Positions 38,147-47,601 of a stretch of 64,000 nucleotides of DNA are shown piece by piece. Positions within the stretch are counted from its first letter, which is position 1, and every line of letters begins with the position of its first letter. Origin of the DNA: JAMXLO01 sp963791495 (GTDB lineage: Bacteria > Pseudomonadota > Alphaproteobacteria > Acetobacterales > Acetobacteraceae); the NCBI GenBank assembly GCA_963791495.1, contig CAWBST010000021.1, forward strand, positions 1-64,000, given 5' to 3'. Both the position numbers and the translations under genes were made by a program. The notes beneath the pieces are model-generated. The model ran no database searches. It was not told the origin of the DNA and was given only the letters and a program-made list of their open reading frames with translations.

Positions 38147-40078
38147 TCAGAACCCAAACGCCACCCTTCGCGCATTGCCGCGACGCAGATTGCGGTACCG
38201 CGCCAGCGCCATCAGCGGAAAATACCAGCGATAGCCGTGGTAGCGGAGGTAGAACACACGCGGGAATCCGACGGCGTTATATGGCAGTTCGCGCCAACCT
38301 CCATCCTCGCATTGCGTCGCGGTCAAATAGTCGATGCCGCGCACCACCGCCGGCTGATCGGCCTCACCCGCCGCCATCAGCCCGAGCAGCGCCCACGCCG
38401 TTTGGCTCGGCGTGCTCTCCTTGTAGCGGCCGTGCGGTGCATCTCGATATGTCTCCTCGTCCTCGCCCCAGCCACCATCCTCGCGTTGCACGGCAAGCAG
38501 CCATGCCACCGCACGTCGCACCGCTGGATCGTCCGAAGCGACACCGGCCGCGTTGAGCGCGCATAGCACCGACCATGTACCGTAAACATAGTTGGTGCCC
38601 CAACGACCGAACCAGCTTCCCTCCGCCTCCTGCTCGCGGCGCAGGAACACCAATGCGCGCGCCAGCACCGGGTCGTCCGTCGGCATGCCGATCTGTGCCA
38701 GAAACGATACACACCGCGCGGTCACATCGGCGGTTGGTGGATCCAGCAGCGCGCCGTGATCGGCGAACGGTATGTTGTTCAGATAGAGATGCGTGTTCTC
38801 CGGCTCGAACGCACCCCAGCCGCCATCGGATGACTGCATTCCGATGATCCACTCGCGTGCCCGTGCAATCGCCTCGGCATGCGCAGGATCGCCGTTGCGA
38901 TGCAGCAGCATGCCGACGACCGCCGTGTCATCGACGTCCGGGAAGTGTGGATTGGCGTATTGGAATGCCCATCCACCAGGACGCAGCCCTGGCCGGCGCA
39001 CTGACCAATCGCCCACCACGTCGAGGATTTGGCGCTCGCGCAGCCAGTCGCATGCCGTGCTCGTGTCGACGCCGACTTCTGCCATCGCGTGGGCCGCCAG
39101 CCCGGTGTCCCAGACTGGTGACAGGCACGGTTGGCAGTAGGCGCGATCAGCCTCCACTACCAACAGCTTGCGCACCGCGCGCCATGCGATCGCCGCATCA
39201 GGATGTTCCGGGGGGTACCCGAGCGTGTCGAACATCATCACGCTGTTGGCGATTGCCGGGTAGATGCCGCCCAGACCATCGTCACCGTTCAACCGCTCGG
39301 TGACGAAGCGCACGGCCTTGTCGATCGCGCTCCGCCGACTGCGCCGTGGAAACGCCGGCTGCACTGCGCGCAGCACGGAATCGACCACCTTGAAGAACGG
39401 ACCCCACCACGCCGAACGGTATGGTCCGCGGATCCAGTCGCGGACCTGCGCGGGCGGCATGCGGAACAGCTCCGGGATCGCAATCTTGCGCGGATTGCGC
39501 GCCACCGGCCGCAGCGCCATCAGCACCAGCAGAGGCACGATCACCGTGCGCGACCAGTACGACACCTTCGAGAGATGGAACGGGAACCACAGCGGCAGGT
39601 GCATAATCTCCAGCGGCATCACCGGCACGGCGCGCCACGGCACCTGACCGAACAGCGCGAGTTGAGCGCGGGTGAACACGTTGGTGCGCTCCGCCCCGCC
39701 CGCCGCCAGGATCGCCTGTCGCGCCCGCGCCATGTGCGGCGCACCGTGGTCGTCACCGATCGCCTTCAGCGCGAAATACGCCTTCACGCTGGCCGACAGG
39801 TCGAACGCTCCGTCATGGAACAATGGCCAGCCACCGTGCGCGCCCTGGATCGACCGCAGATAGACCCCGAATTTCGCTTCCAGCACCGGATCGATGCGGT
39901 CGAGGAAATGTTCCAGCAGCACGTATTCCGCCGGTATCGTCGCATCAGCCTCGAGCTCGAACAGCCAATGCCCGTCCGCGTGCTGTTGCCGCGTCAGCGC
40001 AGCGCCAGCACGCGCGATCGCGGCGCCCAGCGGTGCGTCCGGCGCGGTCTCGTTCGGCAGCAGCGTCTCACCCGGCAT
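38147..40078 (-). CDS. shc: squalene-hopene cyclase
   Basis: 643 residues (HpnF). Cyclises squalene to hopene/hopanol at the membrane. Catalytic DVDD at 381-384 (PHFPDVDDTAVVG); repeated QW motifs, for example QSSDGGWGAFEP, QREDGGWGEDEETY and QCEDGGWRELPYN; hydrophobic insertion helix LPLWFPFHLSKVSYW. ATG 40078, ten bases after hpnE. Intact, normal length. Confidence 0.98.
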   Translation of the reverse strand: MPGETLLPNETAPDAPLGAAIARAGAALTRQQHADGHWLFELEADATIPAEYVLLEHFLDRIDPVLEAKFGVYLRSIQGAHGGWPLFHDGAFDLSASVKAYFALKAIGDDHGAPHMARARQAILAAGGAERTNVFTRAQLALFGQVPWRAVPVMPLEIMHLPLWFPFHLSKVSYWSRTVIVPLLVLMALRPVARNPRKIAIPELFRMPPAQVRDWIRGPYRSAWWGPFFKVVDSVLRAVQPAFPRRSRRSAIDKAVRFVTERLNGDDGLGGIYPAIANSVMMFDTLGYPPEHPDAAIAWRAVRKLLVVEADRAYCQPCLSPVWDTGLAAHAMAEVGVDTSTACDWLRERQILDVVGDWSVRRPGLRPGGWAFQYANPHFPDVDDTAVVGMLLHRNGDPAHAEAIARAREWIIGMQSSDGGWGAFEPENTHLYLNNIPFADHGALLDPPTADVTARCVSFLAQIGMPTDDPVLARALVFLRREQEAEGSWFGRWGTNYVYGTWSVLCALNAAGVASDDPAVRRAVAWLLAVQREDGGWGEDEETYRDAPHGRYKESTPSQTAWALLGLMAAGEADQPAVVRGIDYLTATQCEDGGWRELPYNAVGFPRVFYLRYHGYRWYFPLMALARYRNLRRGNARRVAFGF

Positions 40079-40087
40079 CGCGCATCC

Positions 40088-41314
40088 TCAGGCGGCGAGA
40101 AGCGCCTCGGCCGCGGTTCGGCCGGACCTGATGGCACCTTCGATCGTGCCGGGCAACCCGGTTGCGGTCCAGTCGCCGGCAAGCACCAGATTGCCCAGAC
40201 CCGTTCGGGCGCCAGGCCGCAGCCTCTCCTGTTCCGCCGTCGCCGCGACGGTAGCGCGGCGCTCCTTCACCACGCGCCAGGCTGGCATCTGCCCATCCAG
40301 GTCCAGCGCCGCCGTCACGTCCGGCCAGACGGCGCGAGCGATCGCCTCTGCATCCTGGTCCACCATCCGATTGGCCGCGCTGATGGTCACCGACACATGG
40401 CCGCGTTTGACGAACACCCACTCCGCGACCCCGCCCACCAGTCCGATGAACCCGGCCGGTCCAGGATCCGCCTCGACGCGAAAGTGGACGTTGAGGATTG
40501 CCTGGAACTCGGTTGGACAGGTCTGCCCAGGCAGCAGGTCGGCGACCACCCAGGGCGGCGCCGCTAGGACCATCGCCTCAACCCGAACAGGACCCTCCGC
40601 GGTTACGAGTTCGCTCATCCGGCCGGCCTCGATCCGCAGCCCCGAGACGCGCCGGCCTGTCACCACCTCGCAGCCGCGCGCCTGTAGCCAGGCGACCGCG
40701 GGATCGATCAGGCTCTCCGACAACCCCTCCCGGGGCACTGCCGGGATGCAGGCGTCGCCTCCCCGGAACAGCGTCTCGCGCATTACGGTGCCTAAGAGGC
40801 GCGCCAGCGCAACGTCGGGTGGAGTGTTCAGCGCCGCGATGGCGATCGGTTCGACCAGCCGCCGGTACAGCGTATCGTTGCGCAGCGAAGTGGCGACCGC
40901 GGCATCGGTCCTGATGCGGCGCAGCCGAAGCAGGGCCAGATAGTCGGTCACGCGCGTGCCAGGCACGCGCCGCGTCCGCGACAGTACCCACCACGGCACC
41001 CGACCGAGATTCGGCCGCAGCACCCAGCGCAGCCCGTAGCTGAGATCCATGAACGGGAACATCGGTTCCACCGGCATCGCCAGCGTCGATCGAGCGCCGA
41101 CCGTGTCGAGATAGGCGAATGCCGACCGGTTGCCCGACAAGAGCAGGTGGTTGCCGTTATCGATGCGCAGTCCGAGTTCGCGGTCGAAATATGACCGGCA
41201 TCGGCCGCCTGCGGCCGGCCCCGCCTCGAGAACCGTGACGGTGTGGCCCGCCTCGCACAAAGCAACAGCGGCAGACAGGCCGGCCAGCCCGGCCCCGATG
41301 ACATGGACGTGCAT
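40088..41314 (-). CDS. hpnE: hydroxysqualene dehydroxylase HpnE
   Basis: 408 residues. FAD-binding Rossmann motif MHVHVIGAGLAGLSAAVALC at the N-terminus, DNGNHLLLSGN, and a C-terminal FAD loop LVLAGDWTATGLPGTIEGAI with RSGRTAAE. Reduces hydroxysqualene to squalene, third step of the HpnC/D/E route. Its ATG directly follows the hpnD stop codon. Confidence 0.95.
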   Translation of the reverse strand: MHVHVIGAGLAGLSAAVALCEAGHTVTVLEAGPAAGGRCRSYFDRELGLRIDNGNHLLLSGNRSAFAYLDTVGARSTLAMPVEPMFPFMDLSYGLRWVLRPNLGRVPWWVLSRTRRVPGTRVTDYLALLRLRRIRTDAAVATSLRNDTLYRRLVEPIAIAALNTPPDVALARLLGTVMRETLFRGGDACIPAVPREGLSESLIDPAVAWLQARGCEVVTGRRVSGLRIEAGRMSELVTAEGPVRVEAMVLAAPPWVVADLLPGQTCPTEFQAILNVHFRVEADPGPAGFIGLVGGVAEWVFVKRGHVSVTISAANRMVDQDAEAIARAVWPDVTAALDLDGQMPAWRVVKERRATVAATAEQERLRPGARTGLGNLVLAGDWTATGLPGTIEGAIRSGRTAAEALLAA

Positions 41315-42172
41315 TCAGCGCAGCGCCAGTCCGTAGCGCAACGCGAGCCAAAGCTTCTGCCACGCCGGCAGGCTCACGCGCTCATGCGGTGGCGACCAGC
41401 CGCGACGCTCCAGTCGAGAGAGAATGGCCGCGTAGGTGGCGCCCATCAGCCGGGCCGGCTTCATCGCCTTGGCGTCGCAGTGCCGCATGGCTTCCGCGGC
41501 CGCCCGGAAGTGCTGATGCGCCAACGTGGCGACGCGAGCGCAGACCTCGCGCAGACCAGGCGCATGCAGCGCGGCCGACGGATCGTGCGGCACCGCGGCC
41601 GCGTCGAGCCATTCTCCTGGCAGGTAGAGCCGGCCCCGCTCGGCGTCCTCCTGCAGATCGCGCAGGATGTTGGTGAGCTGGAGCGCGCGGCCGAGTGAGT
41701 AAGCCACATGGTCGGCTGCCGGCGACGAGTTGCCGAAGGCACGCACCGACAGGCGCCCCACGGCGGCGGCGACACGGTCACAGTAGAGGTCGAGCGTTGC
41801 CAGGTCGGGTGCGACGATGGCGGTCTCGGCGTCCATCTGCATGCCATCGATGACGGCGAGGAAGTCGTCCTGACGCAAGGCGAAGCGCTGCACGGCGGCC
41901 ACCAGGACACGGGTAACCGGACCGTCCGACTGACCGCGGTAGAGTCCGGCCACGCGTTCTCGCCACGCGGTCAGTTCAGGCAGCTTGGCGGCAAAGGCGC
42001 TGTCCTCGTCCGCTATGTCATCCACCATGCGGCAGAACGCATAGATCGCGTACATGGCGTGACGCCGGTCGGGCGGCAGCACGCGCATACCGCGATAGAA
42101 CGAGGTACCGGCGGAGCGCACGATCGCCTCGACCGCGTCCAGGTCTGCCTGAGCGGCGTTCAGAGGAGTCAT
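41315..42172 (-). CDS. hpnD: presqualene diphosphate synthase HpnD
   Basis: 285 residues from ATG 42172 (GAGTC/AGAGG-like site is weak; longer frames translate the palindrome at 42179-42265 and are rejected). Asp-rich motifs FCRMVDDIADEDSAF and QLTNILRDLQEDAERGRLYL; YSLGRALQLT. Condenses two farnesyl diphosphates to presqualene diphosphate. Separated from hpnC by the large inverted repeat. Confidence 0.95.
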   Translation of the reverse strand: MTPLNAAQADLDAVEAIVRSAGTSFYRGMRVLPPDRRHAMYAIYAFCRMVDDIADEDSAFAAKLPELTAWRERVAGLYRGQSDGPVTRVLVAAVQRFALRQDDFLAVIDGMQMDAETAIVAPDLATLDLYCDRVAAAVGRLSVRAFGNSSPAADHVAYSLGRALQLTNILRDLQEDAERGRLYLPGEWLDAAAVPHDPSAALHAPGLREVCARVATLAHQHFRAAAEAMRHCDAKAMKPARLMGATYAAILSRLERRGWSPPHERVSLPAWQKLWLALRYGLALR

Positions 42173-42178
42173 CGGAGC

Positions 42179-42265
42179 CCCCTCCCCCCAACCCCCTCCC
42201 GCAAGGGGAGGGGGAGAATGGAGCTTACTCCCCCTCCCCTTGCGGGAGGGGGTTGGGGGGAGGGG
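42179..42265. repeat. 37-bp perfect inverted repeat between hpnC and hpnD
   Basis: Left arm 42179-42215 and right arm 42229-42265 are exact reverse complements, with a 13-base spacer GAATGGAGCTTAC. Arms contain CCCCTCCCGCAAGGGGAGG. The transcript would form a very stable stem in front of hpnD. In a protein frame it reads PLPPTPSRKGRG and PPPLAGGGWGEG, a known alphaproteobacterial repeat translation. Confidence 0.9.
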
Positions 42266-42272
42266 AAGTCGC

Positions 42273-43088
42273 TCACAGCAACCACCGCAGCGCACCGACC
42301 ACGCTTGCCGCCGCGTCGGCCTTCGTGAGACGCACACGCAGTGCGATAGGGTCACCATGTCGCAGCCGCTTCGCCAACCGATGCGCCAACCCTACGATCA
42401 CCGCTGTCTCAAGCCGCAGCCGTCGGTCGCGTGTCAGTCGCGGCAGATCTACCGCCGAGCGGTTCAGCGTATCGACGTGATCGAGCAAACCGTCGAACAC
42501 ACGCCGCAGTCCCTCGGAGGCCGCAGCGGCACGCAACTCTTCGACCGACACGCCGGGCAGATAGCAGCGATCGAGCGTCGCCAGATCCTTCGCACAATCC
42601 TGCAAGTGGTTCAGCACCTGCAGCGACGTACACAGTGCGTCCGACGGCACATATGTCGCGCGGTCCTCGCCGTGCAGATCGAGCACGTGGCGACCGACAG
42701 GCATCGCGGAGTACCGGCAGTAATCGTAAAGCTCGCCCCAGTCCGCATACCGCAGCTTGGTCGCATCGCGACGGAACGCGATCAGCAGGTCGAGCGAATG
42801 ACGCGATGTCACGCCCGTATCGGCCAGACTGTGTCGCAGACGAAGCGCACTCGGCGAACCGCCGTCACCGCGGCCGAGCAGCACGTCCTCCATTACGTCG
42901 AGTTGCGCGATCTTTTCGTCGGCCGGCAGCGTCCCGGAATCAGCGATGTCATCGGCGTTGCGCGCGAAGGCATAGAATGCATGGACATGCACGCGCAGAT
43001 CATGGCGGATGAGCAGCGAGCCGACCGGGAAATTCTCGTCGCCGCGATCCTTGCCCGACCACGCCTCGACTGTCGCGGCGCCGCTCAT
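42273..43088 (-). CDS. hpnC: hydroxysqualene synthase HpnC
   Basis: 271 residues starting MSGAATVEAWSGKDRGDENF; HAFYAFARNADDIADSGTLP and SLQVLNHLQDCAKDLATLDR-CYLP carry the two Asp-rich sites. Converts presqualene diphosphate to hydroxysqualene. The ATG overlaps the hpnB stop (ATGA), showing coupling. Confidence 0.95.
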   Translation of the reverse strand: MSGAATVEAWSGKDRGDENFPVGSLLIRHDLRVHVHAFYAFARNADDIADSGTLPADEKIAQLDVMEDVLLGRGDGGSPSALRLRHSLADTGVTSRHSLDLLIAFRRDATKLRYADWGELYDYCRYSAMPVGRHVLDLHGEDRATYVPSDALCTSLQVLNHLQDCAKDLATLDRCYLPGVSVEELRAAAASEGLRRVFDGLLDHVDTLNRSAVDLPRLTRDRRLRLETAVIVGLAHRLAKRLRHGDPIALRVRLTKADAAASVVGALRWLL

Positions 43089-44335
43089 GTGCTGGCGCTC
43101 TGATACGCACGTCCCTTCCATGCGACGCCGTGGCCGAAATGATGGTTCAACGCGGAGCCTATCGTCGCAGCGAGGTAGAACGCCGCCACAGCAGGAAGTA
43201 ATGGCGCCCACAGCACCGAGCGACGATACCGGTGCAGCGTAGGTTGATATGATGCCGCCATCGCGCCCCAGGCCAGCCAGCCGCACCATCGCGCCAACCC
43301 GTGGGCGAACAGCGCGGCGAGGGGCGGCACCAGGAAGGTCAGCGTCATCGCCAGTGCCGTTCCGAGCAGCAGCAAGGGCGAGAAGCGCAACTGCACGTAG
43401 GCCGTGCGCGACACCATGCGCCAGATGTCCCCTGCTGTTGGATAGGCACGCACCGAACGCGCCAGGGTGGAATGGCCCAGCCAGATGCGACCGCCCCGCT
43501 TCACCGCGGACGCCAACGCCACATCGTCGATCAGCGCCCCGCGCACCGCCGCGATGCCACCGATCCGCTGCAGGGCGCGCCGGCGCATCAGGATGGTGCC
43601 GCCAGCCGCGGCGGCGGTGGCACGTAGTGGATCGTTCGTCCATGCAAACGGGTAGAGCAACTGGAAGAAATACACGAAAGCCGGAACCAGTGCGTGCTCG
43701 GCGCGCGAGTTGCACGCCAGCGTCACCATTTCCGACACCAGGTCTAGGTCGTTGCTCTCCGCCTGCGCTACCAGCGTCGCAATGTGGCGTGAGTCGTGGA
43801 CGATGTCGGCGTCAGTCAGCAGAACGAGGTCCGTCGCCTGGGCTTCATCGAGCCCTTGCGCCACTGCCCACAGTTTGCCGCTCCAGCCGGGCGGGCGGGG
43901 CTTTCCATTGAGGACAGTGAGTTGCCGCATTAACACCTCTCCTGCCTGCGGGAGAGGTCGGCGCAAAGCGCCGGGTGAGGGCGCCGATGCAGCCGCTAGA
44001 CCCTCACCCGCCTCGCTTCGCTTGGCGACCTCTCCCGCAGGCGGGAGAGGTGTATCGATCCGTTGCGTCAGCGAGCGTGCAATCTCGCCCGTCCCATCAC
44101 TGCTGCCATCGTCCACCAGAACGATGGTCAACGGCCCGGCATAGTCCTGCGCCAACAGCGACCGCAGCGTCCGCCCGATCACCGATGCCTCATCGCGTGC
44201 CGGCACAACCACGGTGACAGGTGGCGCCACGACTGGACACGCCGGCGTCAACTCGGGACCGGACTGCCAGAACCAGCCATGCGCCAGCAGGAGGTACGCC
44301 CAGACCAGGAGCGACAGCACAGCAAGCGTCGTCAT
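43085..44335 (-). CDS. hpnB: hopanoid-associated glycosyltransferase HpnB, with inserted element
   Basis: 416 residues. GT2-type: N-terminal helix, TVVVPARDEASVIGRTLRSL, IVLVDDGSSDGTGEIARSLT, GKPRPPGWSGKLWAVAQGLD, VLLTDADIVHD, then C-terminal membrane helices. Residues about 95-137 (PLPPAGEVAKRSEAGEG ... RPLPQAGEVLMR) are not family sequence: they are the translation of a palindromic repeat inserted in frame between the DDG site and the GKLWA motif. The frame stays open across it. ATG overlaps the hpnA stop (ATGA). Likely adds or modifies a sugar on hopanoid side chains. Confidence 0.92.
   Translation of the reverse strand: MTTLAVLSLLVWAYLLLAHGWFWQSGPELTPACPVVAPPVTVVVPARDEASVIGRTLRSLLAQDYAGPLTIVLVDDGSSDGTGEIARSLTQRIDTPLPPAGEVAKRSEAGEGLAAASAPSPGALRRPLPQAGEVLMRQLTVLNGKPRPPGWSGKLWAVAQGLDEAQATDLVLLTDADIVHDSRHIATLVAQAESNDLDLVSEMVTLACNSRAEHALVPAFVYFFQLLYPFAWTNDPLRATAAAAGGTILMRRRALQRIGGIAAVRGALIDDVALASAVKRGGRIWLGHSTLARSVRAYPTAGDIWRMVSRTAYVQLRFSPLLLLGTALAMTLTFLVPPLAALFAHGLARWCGWLAWGAMAASYQPTLHRYRRSVLWAPLLPAVAAFYLAATIGSALNHHFGHGVAWKGRAYQSAST
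43933..44053. repeat. palindromic element inside hpnB
   Basis: Imperfect inverted repeat with arms of about 50 bases: left 43933-43981 starts ACACCTCTCCTGCCTGCGGG, right 44001-44053 ends CCCGCAGGCGGGAGAGGTGT. A common alphaproteobacterial dispersed element, here carried in frame by a coding gene. Confidence 0.85.
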
Positions 44336-45336
44336 GTCCGCAGCATGCCGTTGGCGCGGAACCAGGCCACCGCCTCCTCGACCGCCGCGCGCAGAGGACG
44401 CGGCGCGTAGCCAAGCTCGCGAATTGCCTTGGCCGAGGAATAGAACATCTTGTGGTGCGCCATCCTGATGTGGTCGCGCGTCATCATCGGCGGGATGCCC
44501 GTGAGCCTCGCCAAACCCTCCATGAACCAGGCGGCGGGCCAGACCACGGCCTCGGGAAGCTCGATCCTGGGTGGGCGGCGCCCGACGACGTCAGCCACCA
44601 GCGCCAGGATGTCCTTCAGCAGCAGGTTCTCGCCGGCCAGCACGTAGCGCTCACCGATGCGTCCCCTTTCCAGTGCCAGCGCGTGCCCCTCCGCCACGTC
44701 ATCCACGTGCACCATGTTGAGACCAGTATCGATGTACGCAGGCACCCGGCCGGCGGCGGCGTCGCGGATCATCTTGCCGGTCGGCGTCGGCTTGATGTCG
44801 CGCGGGCCCACTGGCGCGGAGGGATTGACGACGACCGCGGGCAGTCCCTCTTCGCGCACCAGATCCATCACCACCCTCTCGGCGAGGAATTTCGAGCGCT
44901 TGTAGGTGCCTATGAAGTCCGCCTCGTTGGTCGGCGTGGTCTCGTCGGCAGGCGTGTCGTCGCGGGTCATCCCCAGTGCCGCGACGGAACTGCAGTGCAC
45001 GATGCGCTCGACCCCTGCTGCCTGTGCCGCACGCATCACAGCGAGCGTGCCGTCCACATTGGCGCGCAGCATCGCCCCGGGATCGGGAACCCAGAACCGG
45101 TAATCGGCTGCGACGTGGAACACGTAGCGGCAGCCATCGACGGCCCGTGCGAGTGAAGCGGCATCGGTCAGATCACCCAACACAAGATGTGCATCAATGC
45201 CGGACAGGTTGCGCCGGTCGCTGGTGGGACGGACCAGAAGGCGCAGCCGGTGCCCCCGAACCGCCAGTGCCCGCGCGACCGCGGACCCGACGAAGCCGGT
45301 CGCGCCGGTCAGCAATGTCGGGCCGTCCGCTGCCAT
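44332..45336 (-). CDS. hpnA: hopanoid-associated sugar epimerase/reductase HpnA
   Basis: 334 residues from ATG 45336 (GGGAGAA upstream). Extended SDR: LLTGATGFVGSAVARALAVR, HVAADYRFWVPDPGAMLRAN, catalytic TYKRSKFLAERVV (YxxxK) and VVNPSAPVGPRDIKPTPTGK. First gene of the hpnA-G operon. Confidence 0.93.
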   Translation of the reverse strand: MAADGPTLLTGATGFVGSAVARALAVRGHRLRLLVRPTSDRRNLSGIDAHLVLGDLTDAASLARAVDGCRYVFHVAADYRFWVPDPGAMLRANVDGTLAVMRAAQAAGVERIVHCSSVAALGMTRDDTPADETTPTNEADFIGTYKRSKFLAERVVMDLVREEGLPAVVVNPSAPVGPRDIKPTPTGKMIRDAAAGRVPAYIDTGLNMVHVDDVAEGHALALERGRIGERYVLAGENLLLKDILALVADVVGRRPPRIELPEAVVWPAAWFMEGLARLTGIPPMMTRDHIRMAHHKMFYSSAKAIRELGYAPRPLRAAVEEAVAWFRANGMLRT

Positions 45337-45428
45337 GCCAGCATTTCTCCCTGCAAAGGGCGCCATATAGCCCGGTGCGCCTGAATTGGTGTAGAGCCGC
45401 CTGCCCTCCTCACCGGAAAGTCCCAGCC
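45337..45428. promoter_or_regulatory. divergent promoter region hpnA / hpnL
   Basis: 92 bases between the divergent starts of hpnA (minus) and hpnL (plus). Both transcripts must start here or in the gene ends. I cannot assign -35/-10 boxes with confidence in this GC-rich stretch. Confidence 0.5.
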
Positions 45429-46422
45429 TTGAAGAAGCTCTCGATTGCGCTGGCCCTGGCTGGCCTGCTCCTCGGCACCCTGCTGATCGGCTGGTTCGGG
45501 TTCGGTCGCGTCATCACAGGTGTGCGCCGAGTTGGCTGGGAGGATTTCGCACTGATCGTTGGCTGGCAGCTCCTGCTGTTCGCTGTGCTCGGGCTGGCGT
45601 GGGACGCGATCGTCCCGGCGCGCGAGGCGCTCCGCCCCTGGGTCTTCGTCTGGGGTCGCATGGTACGCGATGCCTCGGCCAACTGCCTGCCGTTCTCCCA
45701 GGTCGGCGGGTTCGTGTTCGGCGCGCGAGCGGTGACACTGCACGGCGTGTCGTGGTCGCTGGCAACAGCCTCCACCGTGGTCGATGTCACCGCCGAATTC
45801 CTCGCCCAGCTTGCCTTCACCGCGATCGGCCTCGCCATCCTGCTGGCGCGCGCGCCAGACTCGTCGCTGGCGGTGCCACTGGAGGTCGGGCTCGGGCTGG
45901 CGGTGATGGCTGGCGTGGCGCTGATCTGGCTGCAGCATGGCGCCGCACCGCTGTTCGCCAGAATGGGTCGACGCATCGCCGGGCGATGGTTCGACGACGC
46001 GCGAGACCGCGTCGATGTGCTGCAGGCGGAGTTGTCGCTGATCTACGGCCATACCGTACGACTGGCGATTGGCTGCTTCGTGCATCTGCTCGGCTGGCTG
46101 GGAACTGGCGCCGCAGGCTGGATCACCTACCGAGCACTCGGCGTGCCCATCGACTTCGACGATGCGCTGGCAATCGAGGCACTCCTGAGCGCGATGGCAG
46201 CGATCGCCTTCCTGGTGCCGGTCAACGCCGGTGTGCAGGAGGCCGGCTATGCCGGACTGGGCGCGATCTTCGGGGTTCCGCCTGAGCTGTCACTCGGAGT
46301 TCTCGCTGGTACGCCGGGCACGTGACCTGGCGGTGGGCGTGCCTATCCTGTTGGTCTGGCAATTGCTCGAGATGCGCCGATTGCGTGCGGTCCAGCGTGT
46401 TCCATACGGCGGTCGGAACTGA
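45429..46422 (+). CDS. hpnL: hopanoid-associated membrane protein HpnL (one frame shift)
   Basis: Starts TTG 45429 (GGAAAG upstream): KKLSIALALAGLLLGTLLIG. Six to seven membrane helices, LPFSQVGGFVFGARAVTLHG and FLVPVNAGVQEAGYAGLGAI, as in the HpnL branch of the lysylphosphatidylglycerol-synthase membrane-domain superfamily. One extra base near 46300 moves the end to FSLVRRARDLAVGVPILLVW and QLLEMRRLR, the expected tail. Corrected length 330 residues. Proposed to move or organise hopanoid intermediates; not proven. Confidence 0.85.
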
Positions 46423-46432
46423 TTGCGCCAGC

Positions 46433-47404
46433 TCAGGCCGCCAGAACGCCGATATCGTCGACCTTGCGCGGCGCCGATGCTCCAATGGAGAACATGAATG
46501 CCTCGGTCGTTGCGGCCTCTTCGACCAACAGGTTGCGGAACATGGCAATCCTTGGCCTCTCGACTGCCTCCGGCAGACCGAGCAGGTAATAGGTGTAGGC
46601 GGTCGGTGCCACGAGCTTCAGAGGGCAGACCAATGCGCCGCTCGCCATCTGGTCTGCAACAAGGCTCGCACGGGCCAATGCGACACCGAGCCCGAGCACA
46701 GCCGCATTGATCAGCATGCTGGCCTCGCTGAAGTGCTGGCCGGCGCGGCAGTCGATATCGGGCCTGCCGTGATAATCGAGCCAGGCCCGCCAATCGCTGT
46801 CGCTACCGTCACGGTCCGTCGCGGAATCGTGCAACAACGGCAGCGCAAGCAGCGAATCGATGCTGTCGATCTTCCTGTTTTGCTTGAGCAGACCGGGCGC
46901 GCAGACCGGGAAGACGCGATCGCCCATCAGCCGTGTCGCCGCGTATCCGGAATGGGGAACGCGGCAGAAACGAATAGCAAGGTCGATCCCTTCGGCGCGT
47001 AGATCGAGCAGCCGCGGATCGGCGATCACCTGCACGTCGATATTCGGGTGCCGGTCACGAATGCGTGGCAGGCGCGGGATCAGCCAATGCGATGCGACAG
47101 AAGGCAGCATCGTCACCTTCAGCGGTCCCGAATCGTCGGAGCCGGCAAGTTCAACGACGCTGCGGTCGATCTCGCCGATCGCGAGATCGACCTTCCGCGC
47201 CAACGCCCGGCCGAGCGGGGTCAGTTCAAGCCGCCGTGTAAGACGCTTGAACAGGGCGACGCCGAGCTCTTCCTCCAGCCCACGGATGCGGTGACTGACC
47301 GCGCTCTGCGTGAGGTTCAGCTCGCTCGCAGCCTCCGTGAAGCTGAGATGCCGCGCGGCCACGACGAATATCCGCAGCGCATCAAGAGATGGAGTACGGG
47401 GCAT
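46433..47404 (-). CDS. LysR-family regulator, GcvA-like
   Basis: 323 residues. Winged helix PSLDALRIFVVAARHLSFTE-AASELNLTQSAVSHRIRGLE at the N-terminus, then the periplasmic-binding-like effector domain (LKVTMLPSVASHWLIPRLPR, LDLRAEGIDLAIRF). Resembles the GcvA/AmpR branch. Convergent with hpnL and not obviously paired with a divergent target. A CRP-like palindrome lies about 200 bases upstream. Confidence 0.9.
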   Translation of the reverse strand: MPRTPSLDALRIFVVAARHLSFTEAASELNLTQSAVSHRIRGLEEELGVALFKRLTRRLELTPLGRALARKVDLAIGEIDRSVVELAGSDDSGPLKVTMLPSVASHWLIPRLPRIRDRHPNIDVQVIADPRLLDLRAEGIDLAIRFCRVPHSGYAATRLMGDRVFPVCAPGLLKQNRKIDSIDSLLALPLLHDSATDRDGSDSDWRAWLDYHGRPDIDCRAGQHFSEASMLINAAVLGLGVALARASLVADQMASGALVCPLKLVAPTAYTYYLLGLPEAVERPRIAMFRNLLVEEAATTEAFMFSIGASAPRKVDDIGVLAA

Positions 47405-47601
47405 GTGCTGAATGGGGGAAGGTGGCGGCTCGATATGGACGCTGAACCGACCCGGTCAATACATGAAGTCTGCTCTCGCGCATGATAAAAATCGTCCTTC
47501 ACCCGCTCTACTTGCGCTGCGGACAAGCCGCATTCCTCCACGCGCCGACTGTTCACGGAGGGCCTTATGGGCGGTAGGTAGACCCTCCAAGACCGATTGC
47601 C

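Noticed and set aside
39131..40567. Long plus-strand open frame (478 codons) opposite shc and hpnE.
   Set aside because: Composition is that of a shadow frame; the minus strand carries intact, recognised enzymes.
42173..42358. A 62-residue N-terminal extension of HpnD.
   Set aside because: It is the translation of the inverted repeat at 42179-42265 and of the end of hpnC, not protein-like sequence.
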